The position numbers and the translations under genes were made by a program. Under the pieces are notes generated by a model. It saw only the letters and a list, made by a program, of their open reading frames with translations, did no database searches and had not been told where the DNA came from. Below are positions 27,701 to 38,621 of a stretch of 53,819 nucleotides of DNA, piece by piece. Every line of letters begins with the position of its first letter. Position 1 is the first letter of the stretch. Source of the DNA: Saprolegnia diclina VS20 (Eukaryota > Oomycota > Saprolegniomycetes > Saprolegniales > Saprolegniaceae); assembly GCF_000281045.1 (NCBI RefSeq), contig NW_008246089.1, forward strand, positions 586,535 through 640,353, read 5' to 3'.

Positions 27701-30676
27701 TTAAGCGGAATGCGGCGGCTTGGTGAGGTTTGTAGCACCGACTAAAGTCTCGTTGGCGCTCAGTGCCATCTCGGGGATGTGGGACTTGGAGAGAAAATGG
27801 CCTTGGCGTCCGTTGTGAAGTGCGAGGTCCATCTCTCGAAAGAACGCCTCTTTTGTGAAGCCCAAGTGCGCCTCGACCTCAGGCCCGCGGTGCAGCTACG
27901 ATACAACGTCATATTGGAGCAGTAAATGGAGACGCGTCGTGAACCTGGTCCGACTTGCGCCGCACGACACGCTCTCGCCAGTACTCTGCGAGACGGTGGA
28001 GCGTTGGTGCCTACGTCGTGCTCAGAACGACCACGAATTTAGATCGACGAACGCACTCGGAGGTGCTTGTAGACGACGATGTGCGCCATGGCGGCGAGCG
28101 CGCTTGGCACAAACTCTGCCGCCAGCTTCTTCTGGACGATGCCGCAGTGGGGGCACACCCCTATTCGCGAGCGTATGGCAAGCCGTTCGGTTGTCACGAA
28201 CCCGAAATCTCGGCGGCTGTGCTCGTGCGACGGCCGTGCGCGACGCGACACGGGTCACAGATCAAAGTAGAGAAGGCAATTTCAACGGTCGGAGCGGTCA
28301 AGAGGAGACAGACAACGACGTCGCTCGATTTGCCCTTCTTGCCGTCGCCCGACCGAAGAAACCGGTCAAGGAGACGCCCGTCGGCCTCGCTAAGCTATGC
28401 ACGATCACGGTCACCTCACTGAAATCGTATGGGACAAGAGCGTACATCGTCGCTGAGCACAACGAGGTCGTAGCTGGGCACGACGTTGTTGACTGCTGGA
28501 GCTTTGCTCATCTTGGCAAAGCGCACGAGGGCTTGCTATAGCCAGACGTATGACACGGTGTGCGTCGACACGACGCCTACCTCTCCGTTCATGGCCAGGT
28601 CCCAGTCGAATTGCTCCTTGCGCAGAATCTTTTCATTGGCCACCTAGTCAACGCGTCCATCAAACGACTTGTCCAGATGTATCCGTAAGGGTCCTACGTG
28701 CAGCTTGACGTTGGCCTGGACCAGAAGCGTCCGCGGCGGCTGGTCCATGAGGTGCGTGAGGCTTGCGTTCTTGGTCGTCGGCGTGATGCGCAGGGCTTGT
28801 CCCCCCAGACTCGAGACGCTGACCAGCTTGCCTTCGAAAAAGCTAGGACTGCGTCAGCACATGAAAGGCTCACAAATGGGTTACAAGAGAAAGGTTGGAG
28901 CGGCGTGCACTCGATACCGCTTGGCGAGCGCGCGCGACTCAGCCAAGTCGACTTTGACCAGACGATACTTGTGGTTGGTAATGTTGGCCCTAAGATTGGT
29001 CCTCAGCAATATCAACCGCAGATATGATTTTGGTACACAAGCGACTGGGAAAAGGCGTGTTGTTGCAGCTCGTCGGGTTTTTCACCCAGCACTTGGTGCA
29101 CGAGTTCGAGCACCTTCTCAGCGTGGCGGCTGAGCCGGTCGTCTTCGCGCAAGCATGCCACGAGCACGATTTGGTCAGTGCCGCAATCTGAGACCAGAAA
29201 TTCGTCGAGATGCGACGCTGAGACCACTTCAAGGCGCAGGCCCATGGGCACAGCGCTACCTCCGGGCACCTAGATCCCGTATAAGATTCCCTACGAGACT
29301 TGCAATCGTAGGTACCTGAATGTCGACGCTGTAGCGACCACTGGCATTACAAAGAACTGCTGTTCGTGGCAGCACGGGGTTGGCGTGTTCGAGTTTTTGG
29401 CGAATTTCGAGCGACGCAAGCCACTGCCCGTCCTTGTTTTTAAGCTTGTGGAGCAAATGCTTTGTTTCGTGCGGCTGCATCGGCTGGCCAAAGAGTGTCG
29501 GCTCTGTCCCGACTTCGAACCCCGTTGGGGGCAGCACGGGGAGCTCGGCCAATGTTCGTTCGCGCGCATCGTGGAGCCAATTACCGCTGCAGTATGGCGT
29601 CACCTTGCACCCCTAGATCGCTCATTGTTCAAGTACGTTAAAGAAGCCACAAACTGCACCTCGTAATTGTCAAATTTGCGTTCGAGGCCCGTGACGACCT
29701 CTTTGATGGACGGGTGCTGCAGGTCGACGCTTCGTGGATGCTGCTTGCTGCGCTTCTCCAATGCCGCCAGCTCAATTTGCTTTTGGCGCTGCACAAGGTT
29801 CGGACAACTCGTGTCGACCAAGAGCTTGCCCCGCAGCGGCCCGGAAGTGATTCTAGCGACGGCGTGAACAAGGCTTTTGTGCGACGAGGTCTACCGGCGG
29901 CTGTGCCCGAGGTACGTGTCTTCGCGCTTGAGCTTTTCGCCGCAGTGAAACTCGAGGGCGATGCCGCAGTTGACGAACTTCACCGACACATTCTTGCGGT
30001 CGACGTATTTGAAGGTCATGGTTTCGTTGAGCGCAATAACAATCGGGTCCGTCGGCGGCGTCCCCGCGTTCTGCGCGTGCGGGTTCCAGCGCCATTGCTA
30101 CATGCACAACTTGTCATATCGTTGGGCGACAGAGCTGACGTACGTGAACAATATCATTGTGGCCGTCCGAGAGAATCGCGCCGTCTTTGGTCATGACGAG
30201 CTTGGTGCCGTGGGGCTTGCCCGCGGCGCCGACCTAGGTTGACTCAGGCGCGACTAGCACGCTGTTAGGACCTACAACGTGCTCGTCGATCGAGCACAAG
30301 ATGCGCTTCAGTCGGTTGTCTACAGTCCACAAACTTGAGAAAGCCAACGAAGGTCGAGATGCGGACTCTCGTAAAAGGTGTGGCGGCGCTGGAGAGCGTT
30401 CACCTTGCTGACGCACACAGCGACGCGGCCCGTCTCGTAGCTACAGCGTGCAGTGAGCTCTACGCGTACGTACACCCCGGCGTACTAGCAAAAGCCGCAG
30501 CCATCGCTGTCGAAAACAACGGCCTGTTCGCCGGTCGGGTACGTCAAGTTGAGATCCGCCTTGTCGTCTCTCTTGGCGCCTGCTTGCTCCTTGGCCACTA
30601 GCACATCGTACAGCCACCGATGCGACCCTAGGACGCCAGTACCGAGCGCGTCCAGTGCCTCTTGGTTGTTCTGCAT
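27701..30676 (-). CDS. FAM194-domain and thioredoxin-like protein, 16 exons, probably ciliary
   Basis: Sixteen exons joined by eye give 763 aa. From the 5' end: 30676..30486, 30440..30367, 30319..30276, 30233..30144, 30097..29895, 29852..29660, 29612..29316, 29269..29037, 28989..28885, 28842..28698, 28643..28581, 28535..28446, 28394..28252, 28216..28057, 28010..27945, 27895..27701. Residues about 43-200 match the FAM194 (ERICH6/C3orf20) pattern: YPTG...VVFDSDG, YYETGRVAVCV, then HQWRWNP followed by IALNETM. Residues about 380-490 look like a thioredoxin fold (KYRLVKVD, then AAPTFLFF) without the CxxC. A CPHC pair lies at 645-648. FAM194 relatives are linked to cilia and flagella, which fits a zoospore-forming organism (inference). 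The weakest join is the 35-nt intron 28217-28251. Confidence 0.8.
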
Positions 30677-30763
30677 TGCGATGACTAAGAATAGCGTACA
30701 ACTTTAGTCATGAGTGTGCACAGTTTGGTAGTATTCACATTGCATAAATGTCCTCCGAGCTAT

Positions 30764-32119
30764 TTAGCACCCGCCCGCGTAGACACTCGGGAACGACGAG
30801 GCGTCGTCATTGCACTGTCCGTGGTCGCCGGTTGAGTGATGCGCGTCATGATGGTGATGGCCATGGTGGTGACCATCGTGGTGCTGACCATCCTCCTCGT
30901 GGTGGTGGTGGTGGTGGTGGTGCCCAGTATCGTCGGCACTGCTACTGCTGGACGACCCGCGATCTTCATGGGGCACGGACACTGTTATGTCGCTCGAGTC
31001 GTTGGTCATCGACTCGGACGACGACTCTTCCTTCTTCTTCTTCTTTTTCTTGGTCTTGTCCTTGGGCGTTGAGCTTGGGCGTGTGCTCGCACGGTCTGCA
31101 CTCGGCATTGGCTCGTCTTCGTCGCGGTTGGAAAAGTAGGTGGCTACTTCATCGCGGAGCTCGGGCGAGGCTGCGGCCGACCACTCGAGAAGCCCCGTCT
31201 CGGGACTCACGTGAAGGTGCTCGAACGGGTCGAACTGGTGCTTGGCGAGCGTCTGCCACCGGCCCATGTACTGGCGGTTCACGAGCGACCCGTGCCAGCT
31301 ATGAAAGATGGACCCGGGGACGTAGCCAAGCTGGACGCCGTACTCCATCGCGACGGCCTGCCAGTCCAAAATCATCTGCGAATACGCAGGTGCGATAGTG
31401 TAGTTGGTCGGGATTGAGTCTTGGGCGCGCCCGAGGATCGCCATGGCCATGTGGCGGTCCGCCGAGCCGTACGAGCGTTCGATGAGACCGCCGGTGGCAA
31501 GGAACACGTCCCGATGCAGCGCCCACGCAAAGCCCGGGTGCCAATACTCCTCATGGTCGTTCGAGACGTTCTTGAGCGCAGACGCGAGCTTGTTGTTCAT
31601 GTGGTACTGGTACCCAAAGCCTTTCACGACCACCGGCGTCGGGTTCTCGAGCGTCGCCGTCTCAAAGAGCTGCAGCATCGCGTGCGGGTGCAGGCGGTCA
31701 AGCGTGTCGGTCACCACATGTGGGCTCTCGAACGTAATGTCGGCGTCGACGTACGCAAAGTACTCTGCGCAGTGGGCCGTGCGCTGGAGGATGTTGCGCA
31801 CCGTGAGGTTGATGAGGTTCTCCTTGCTCCAGATCGCATTCACCGACGGCGTCCGCAACGTAAGATCATATTGCCCTTGCACGTCCAAGCTCACAAAGTC
31901 GAGGCTATCGTACGCGATCTGGGCAACGGCAATCTCGAGCTTGTCGCGGCCATGGAGCGCCGCTTGCAGCGCGAGGAGATGGCGGTGCGTCTGCAGCAGG
32001 AGCTTTCGCCGGCTCGCAAAGCCTTGCGGGTTGGAGTAGACGAGGATCACATGCAGCGTCCGGGCGGCGGAGGGCGCGGCGACGTCCCGCGCCGCCTCTT
32101 TCTGGCACAGCGCGCCCAT
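30764..32119 (-). CDS. Glycosyltransferase-like protein with histidine-rich tail
   Basis: A single exon encodes 451 aa. The N-terminal 300 residues look like a nucleotide-sugar transferase fold, with a LHVILVYSN strand and a DxD-type motif at Asp125/Asp127 (FAYVDADITFESPH). HPGFAWALHRDVF and YGSADRHMAMAI lie in the acceptor-side half. An acidic linker and a Lys run follow. The last 60 residues are extremely His-rich: eight His in a row, then repeated HHDGHHHGHHHH-like units to about residue 435. The DxD would bind metal and sugar nucleotide; the His tail may bind metal ions such as Zn, Ni or Cu. No signal anchor is visible, so either the start is further upstream on a missed exon or the protein is cytosolic. 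The family is not certain. Confidence 0.75.
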   Translation of the reverse strand: MGALCQKEAARDVAAPSAARTLHVILVYSNPQGFASRRKLLLQTHRHLLALQAALHGRDKLEIAVAQIAYDSLDFVSLDVQGQYDLTLRTPSVNAIWSKENLINLTVRNILQRTAHCAEYFAYVDADITFESPHVVTDTLDRLHPHAMLQLFETATLENPTPVVVKGFGYQYHMNNKLASALKNVSNDHEEYWHPGFAWALHRDVFLATGGLIERSYGSADRHMAMAILGRAQDSIPTNYTIAPAYSQMILDWQAVAMEYGVQLGYVPGSIFHSWHGSLVNRQYMGRWQTLAKHQFDPFEHLHVSPETGLLEWSAAASPELRDEVATYFSNRDEDEPMPSADRASTRPSSTPKDKTKKKKKKKEESSSESMTNDSSDITVSVPHEDRGSSSSSSADDTGHHHHHHHHEEDGQHHDGHHHGHHHHDAHHSTGDHGQCNDDASSFPSVYAGGC

Positions 32120-32988
32120 GCTCTTGGCGTTTGCGGTGATGGCGACGCCTGTTACTCACGCCAAAATCTAGAACCGCCTTGATCGGGCAAACAACGTTTT
32201 ATGCGTTAAACGCCACCACGCGGTCTCTCGGAACGCGATGCCATCACCTTGGTCATGTCATCGCCGCCATCGTATTGCAACCATTCTTGACGTCCTCGTG
32301 GTCGTCGTCGTCGACCTCGTTGTCGTTGCCGAGCTACTCGTTGCAGTTGGCGTTGGTGCTGCGGATCATTACACCGCGGAGGTTGATGGGTCAGCAATCG
32401 TCGCCACCACTCGTCGTCCAAGATAACGAGCGAGATCCGCACATCCGCAGTGCTGCTTGGAACGTCGCGAGTAGCTACACACAAGTAGCTTTGGTCAACG
32501 CTGACGCGCGCTAAAATTTCACCAAACGAGACACGGCAGCGCTGTCTCCACAGTACAAGCTGCGCCGATGGTTGCCTACAGTACGTATAGCGCGTCGCTG
32601 CCCACTCCTTGGACCTTGCTGTGGCACGGCGGTGGGCCGAGGCGGTTCGGGAGGGTGCTCGGCCTGTCGGAGATCCAGCAGCTGATGCCACCAAGATCGC
32701 CAGCTGGTTAGCGCACGATGGAACCTGCTTCCGATGGACGTGGCGTAGCCTGTGGAGGTGGTGCAGGGCGAACGCCGCCGTGGCCGTTAGTCGAGGGACG
32801 GCCGGCGCACGTGCTTGGGTTGTGTTGGGTGCCGGCTTGGCTTTCTCCAGCGTCCGGGGGAATGCGTTATAGTCTAAAACGCAGGACGGGTTAAAGTCCG
32901 GCGTACTTTATGGGGACGCCGGTTGGCGGTGGGTTCCAGTATTTGACGACTGCGCCCGCGACCGACCGACCGCTTGTCCGCTGCTGCC
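32120..32988. other. Intergenic region with an open but start-less minus-strand frame
   Basis: These 869 bp separate two divergent starts. A minus-strand frame stays open from about 32910 to 32582 and could continue across GT...TAG gaps to about 32206, with stretches such as RISLVILDDEWWRR. No ATG begins it and I recognise no domain. It could be a small missed gene or the distal 5' part of the glycosyltransferase gene. The plus strand also holds a short frame. I do not call a gene here. Confidence 0.35.
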
Positions 32989-35696
32989 ATGGACCGCTTC
33001 GACGTCGACGAGCTGGACTTTGAGTCGGTTGAGCCTGTCCGGCCGAGCTCCTTCGATGGCACGAGCGCGCAGAAGTTTGACATTGCGATCCGCGCCCGGC
33101 AGGCGCTGCCGAGCCTGAGCCTCACGGCGACCTGCAATACGAAGCTCAAGCAGCTCGATTGGCGCTTCGTCAAGAAGGACAAGGAAGTCTCGATCCATCG
33201 GCTCGAGCGCGAGAAGCACGGCAACTCGCTCACGACGCGCGTGAGCTTCCGCATTAGCGTCGAGATCAAGTCGTACCTCGAGACCATCATGGACGCACTC
33301 GTGCCCAAGTCGCCGATCGAATACTTGCACATGGAGAAGCGCATGTTTCCCAAGTTTGTCGACGCGGCCGTCTTGCACCAGGTCGAGGACGACGAGATCT
33401 CGGAGCTACCGACGTACCCGCGCCACTGCGTCAAGTGGCATGCGTCGCACCTCTTGACCAACCGCATCACTGGGCGCATGGGCACGCCAACAGACTTTGT
33501 CTTTGAGGAGTTTGCGGACGTCGAGACGATTGAGAACGTGCAGTGTGGCTTTGGCTACATCCAGAGCTGCGACTACCCCGAGGTACTGGACTCGTCCCTT
33601 CTTACCAGAGGACGCAACGCGACCTCGTAGGCAGACCTTCGCCGCGTCAGCGCGATCAAGTGCAAGCGGGGTCTCATCCGCAAGGGCGTCTTCCTCGTGC
33701 AGCCCAGCGCGCCGGACTCGGTCATCCACGAAGTCACGGCCATGTACATTATGGACTTTCCGAAGAACCTCGGCATCAGCGTCGATCGCATCATCTCGGC
33801 GTACGCCGATCGGCTGCGCAACATTCGCGAGATGCTCATCAACACGCTCTTCCAGCCGATCCCAATTTTGCCGCGCGACCAATGGGTCGACGACCGGTGC
33901 ATCCTCCCACCTACCCTGTCGTAACTCACGCAGTGCTTTGACTAGGTCCCGGCGAGAGTGCTGTGTGTGCACGCAGACCTTTACGCTCGTGCGGGCGCGA
34001 CACCACTGCCGCGCCTGTGGCGAAGTCGTCTGCGGCAACTGTTCGCGCAAGTGGTCGGTGCCGGTCAAGAACAACGGCGAGCTCCTCACGCGGCTCTGTA
34101 CGCCGTGTTCGCTCAAAGCCCGGAGCAATCTCATGCCATCGGTGGTCCACACGAACCGGTTCTCGCGCTCCAACACGACCTTGGGCCTCGACCCACCGAT
34201 GACGGACTTTGAGATGCACTTGCACACGTCGTACCACCCGCATTTGAACTCACTCCCGCTGCAGAAACCGATCTTTCACTCGGTCCGCGTCGGCGCCGCC
34301 GCGTCGGTCGTTGACGACACGGTGGCGGCCGTCGAAGGCGCATGGCATCAGCTCGTGACGGGGCCGCTCCAGCTCAATCGGCCGCATTTCGTCCTCGTCA
34401 ACTACTCGTGTGCGCACGATCCATATGCGATTGCCGAGACACTGCATCGGCTGGCGCCGGACCTTGTGTTTTGTGGCGCAGCGCTCTCGATGGAGAAGGG
34501 CGACGTGACGTACTTTGAAGGCGGCGTGGACGGCAAGCTCGACAAGTACCCGCATTTGCTCAGTCTCTGGGGCCTCTACGATGTGGATGGGAGCTTCACC
34601 GCCAACGGCGTTGGCTTCCAGGGCATCGAGCCCAAGGAGGCGACACGCCAATGCATCAAGCAGAGCATTGTGGACCTCGAGCTTGGCCCGACCGAGAGTC
34701 CGGTAACGCCACGGTCATTGGACTGTATTCAGTGGAGTGTCTAGGACATGCTGTGGCTCATGCCCACAGACGGCTACGAGGAGCCCGTGGTCCGAACAGT
34801 CGAAGGCATGCTTGACACGTCTGCGACGATCCTTGGCGCGACCAGCAAGCACAGTCGTCTCTGCGGCAGCGGCGCGCACGGTGTGTTTGTCATGACCGAC
34901 GACCAGCCCGGCATCGTCTTGGCCATGTGCAGTCCCAGCATGCAAGTGACCGAGGCGTACTTTACGTGCTACGAGCCCAACGAACGCGTCTTCTCGGTCA
35001 CCAAGGCCGACGGGAAGCGCCTCCTCGAGCTCGACCACCAGCCGCCGCTGCAAGTGCTCAAAGACGTACGTCGTCCTACCTTGGTCGCGCACGATATCCA
35101 GAGTGTCAAATGACGTAGGGCCTTGACCGCAACAAGCGCAAGCTGTACATGGGCTCGCGCCAAAAGGTGTTTCCGGCTTTTGGACGCATGCAGAAAGGCC
35201 TTGGCGGCGACGTGTACGTTCAGCAGATCGAGCCCGTCGGCGTGCACTCGGACATGAGCATGACACTGGCGGCCTCCATCAAGCGCGACGACCAGCTCCG
35301 CCTCATGTCGATGGACGCCAAAATGATTCCCGACGACATTGCTGCGGGGTCCGCTCGACTTTGCATGCTAGTCCAATCTCCTGATGTCATGTCTGTAGAC
35401 TGCACGCGAGCCGAGAGGAGGAAGAAGTCATTGGCTGCTACGTGACGGTTGGCGCGAGCATTCTCCAGCACCTGGGCGACGACGCGCCGCAGCTGCGGGA
35501 CGCGGTGCTGCATGGCATGGGTCGCAACCTCTACGCTGCGATTGCCGGCAATGTCTCGATGACGCAGATTGGTATCATGACGGGCGCGCACAAGCTGTCG
35601 TACGGCAACGGCATGGTCGCCGCCCTCCTCGTGACCAACACGAAGAAGCGGTCGGTCGAACGGCGCAGCAACCGCGCCCAGCGCCGGTCGTTCTAG
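32989..35696 (+). CDS. FYVE-like zinc finger and FIST domain protein
   Basis: Six exons, 32989..33582, 33631..33896, 33946..34702, 34745..35065, 35119..35348 and 35399..35696, encode 821 aa; introns are 48, 49, 42, 53 and 50 nt. Residues 1-285 resemble the START-like N-terminal domain common in oomycete FYVE proteins. The finger at about 290-350 has CCVCTQTF, RARHHCRACG, CGNC and RLCTPC, but the WxxD motif is missing. From about 375 on, FIST-type segments appear: HFVLVNYSCAHDP, DLVFCGAA, and later MLWLMPTDGYE and FVMTDDQPGIVL. FIST domains are thought to be small-ligand sensors, mainly bacterial. An endosomal, lipid-linked sensor would fit, but that is inference. The start at MDRFDVDELDFESVE is the first ATG in frame. 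Confidence 0.88.
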
Positions 35697-35865
35697 TCCT
35701 TTCCTACTAATTAGCTTATTCTTCTTCATCGTCTTCCTTGCTCGTGATCGACGACGACCTTGTCCAAGACACGTTGCCATAGAACCGCAAGCACGTCGCA
35801 CGACTGGCTTTTCGTTAGTTGTCGGTTCTGTTGCAGACGTTTTCAGCCGGAAATAACCTGCAGGC

Positions 35866-38177
35866 ATGGCGCGTTCCGGTGTCGCACCGCTGCCGACGAA
35901 AGGGCCGCTGACGCACGCGATCCCGAGCAAGCTCTCGCTCACCTTTAGCGACACGTCGCTCGAAGGCCAGTACGAGCGCACCCAGTGGGATCGGTACAGT
36001 GTCAAGCGCGCGCTTGGCGGGACGCTTGGGTTTGTCGCGGGTCTCTGGGGGGTCGTGCTCCTCGCCAAGAACGAGTTGCTCTCTGTCTACCACGCGAGCG
36101 CCACCGCGTGGGTCCTGCCAGTCGTTGGCGGCCTTCAATGTTGCGTCTGGGCGGCGTACGCAAGCTTGGTTTTCTGGCGGCTCGAGCTCCGGTATGGGTG
36201 CGTCCTTCGGTCGTTTCTCGCGCTGGCGACGCTGGCGACGGTCGAATTGCTCGTCTTCGGCACGAACCAGCCGACGTACCTCATCACACTCTTTGCCGTC
36301 GTCGTCGCGCTCACGTGGCATCTGCCGTTTCTGGAGTTTGTCGTCTTCATTGGCGTTGTCGTCGTCTCGAGCGGGGTGGTCTGGGGCGTCACGTCCCAAG
36401 GTCTGCGCCGCACCGTGTTAGGTTATACCCTCACGTCTGTCGAGTAGATTGGGTCGGCTTCGTCGTCCACGTGAGCTTCCTCGCGGTTCTCACGCGCGAC
36501 TACCATGAGCGAAAGCAGACGCAGCGGCTTCGCTTCATGCAGACCAAGACCGACTTGATCGACACCGCCGAGCTGCCGAACCCAAGCGCGCACAGCGGCA
36601 TGGAGCTCGTGCTTGAGACGCTCTGTCAACTGCGCTTGCAACACCCGACGACAAAGGCGCTCGACGTCGTGCTCCAAACACTCCTCTCCGAGACCGATTT
36701 GTTTACAAGTGTGTTGAAACGTTGATACAAAGGCGTCTGTCTCACCCAATGTGTTGTGAATAGCGTTGCCAATACAAACCGGCGGCGACGACCAAGAAGT
36801 CGGCGAGTGGTGGCGGCTCCTCGAAAGCACCAACAAGCGCCTTCGAAAGCGACGCGAGTCGAGTCTCCTCGTCCAGTCGCGGCGCAAGTCGGACTTGGAC
36901 TTGCAAAACTCGATCGTGCAGCAAATCCGGGTCCTGTACCCGTCGGGCTCGCAAGAGCTGCGGTCGCCGACGATCGCGTCGATTCCGACGGCCGAGCCAG
37001 GCATGTTTACGCCCGAGTGGCTTCTCAACCACTGTGGGTCAGGCGCGATCAACATTTTCGGTGCGCTGCACATCGCATACGCGCGGTATCTCAGGATCGA
37101 CGAATTAGAGCTCTCCCAGCACTGCCAGTACCCCATGACGTCCATCTTGCTCGCAACGCTCGCGCACCAGCACCTCTTTGGCACGCTTGGCATCTCAATG
37201 GGCAACATTGCCGAGTTTGCCCTCGAGGTCGAAGGCCACTACCACGCCTCCAACCCCTACCACAACGCAATGTACACCCGCTTCTTGCAACCTTTCCTTA
37301 GCCTCTCTATATGCAGGCACGCGGCCAGCGTCATCTGGGATGTGCACCAACTCATGGTGCGCGTGACACGACTCAAGCCGCTGCAGCTCTACTCGCTTTT
37401 GGTCGCGGCTGCTGTCCACGACGTGGACCACCCCGGCGTCAACAATACCTTTCTCATTCATAGCAACCACCCGCTCGCGCTTCAGTACTCGGACGACTCG
37501 GTGCTGGTAGGTCCTTGCAGCGTACTGCGATCGAGCAAACGTTGTGCATGTAGGAGCGCATGCACCTCGCGCGCGCGTTTGAGCTCAGTCGCAAGAACGG
37601 GTGCAACCCTTTCCAAAATCTGTCGGCCGAAGCGCGCGGCCAGTGCCGGCAGATGATCATCCAGCTCGTACTGGCGACGGACCTCGCCAAGCACGTGCAG
37701 CACGTCAACCACCTCAAGAGCAAGACGTACGGCACGACCGCCGAGACGCGGTACCTCGACGACGACTACACGATGCGCACGCTTTTGATGATGGCCGACA
37801 TTGGTCGTCCTCTTTCTATTGCCGTCGTCGTCCCACACTAACAGGTTGGAGTAGGCCACGCGATGCAGCCGTTTGAGCTCCATCACAAGTGGGCCAACCT
37901 CGTCCAAGAAGAGTTTTACCGACAAGGCGACCTCGAAGCGGCGCAGAAGCTCCCGATCTCGCCGCTCTGTCAGCGCAAGGACGCGAGTGCGACCAAGTTT
38001 GCCAAGAGCCAACTGGGCTTTTTCGAGTTTATCGTCATGCCCCTCTACTCGATCGCCGCGGCGGTCGTCGAGTTCACCGCCATCCAAGACGTGGTTGACA
38101 ACGTCGACGCCAACGCGGCTGCGTGGAGGAGGCAGGCCGACGCTGACGCCGCGGCCATCCCAGACAAAAGTAGATAG
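35866..38177 (+). CDS. Membrane-bound 3',5'-cyclic nucleotide phosphodiesterase
   Basis: Six exons, 35866..36400, 36448..36708, 36764..37271, 37317..37506, 37554..37803 and 37855..38177, encode 688 aa; introns are 45-55 nt. The N-terminus (about 45-190) holds five or six transmembrane segments. The C-terminal PDEase domain has the HD-type metal motifs: YHNAMHAAS with His436, VHDVDHPGVNN with His469/Asp470, and ADIGHAMQPFEL. The enzyme hydrolyses cAMP and/or cGMP to the 5'-monophosphate at a membrane. No GAF or PAS domain is seen, so membrane topology or partners must regulate it. A possible extra 3' intron starting inside the last codons could lengthen the C-terminus, but the simple stop is preferred. 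Confidence 0.9.
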
Positions 38178-38621
38178 CATCCAAGACGCGAATAAATATC
38201 TCATCTTTGCAGCCAGGTTGATAGGCACCAGATGGCGCAGCTACAGTGTACAATGCCACCGCAAGTCCCATCCGACCCGTGTTAAAACCGACGTTGTATC
38301 CGGAATTCGTTCCGGATACGCGCTCGTCGGCCAGCCACTCGAGCGTGTGTCGTCTTAACGCTATGACACGCTCATGCTCGAGGATCTACGAGCTAGACAG
38401 TACCATGCAAAGCGTTGATGCAAATACCGTACGTTGGTCCACTCTGTGGCGCGCCAAAGACACGGCGAGAATTCCGGCATCCACCATAATAAACTACTGT
38501 TTTGTATGTGTAGGAATTGACGCACGGCGAGGTATGAATTAGGAAAAACACCCGTGGACCCGAAAACTGGGATCGGCGCAAGTGCACTTTCGAATTTGCT
38601 TCCGGTTCAACATCGAGACCG
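38178..38621. promoter_or_regulatory. PDE-GH18 intergenic region with a perfect inverted repeat
   Basis: This 444-bp stretch lies between two genes on the same strand. At 38296-38319 it has GTATCCGGAA, a 4-nt TTCG loop and TTCCGGATAC: a 10-bp perfect inverted repeat around the same core found upstream of other genes, here 303 bp before the GH18 start. It could be an operator-like site or an RNA hairpin in the PDE 3' region. No coding sequence is recognised. Confidence 0.45.

Noticed and set aside
38178-38358. Extension of the PDE C-terminus through a possible extra intron ending in GCAG
   Set aside because: The added residues look like intergenic sequence and include the TCCGGA inverted repeat; the simple stop gives a normal PDE end.
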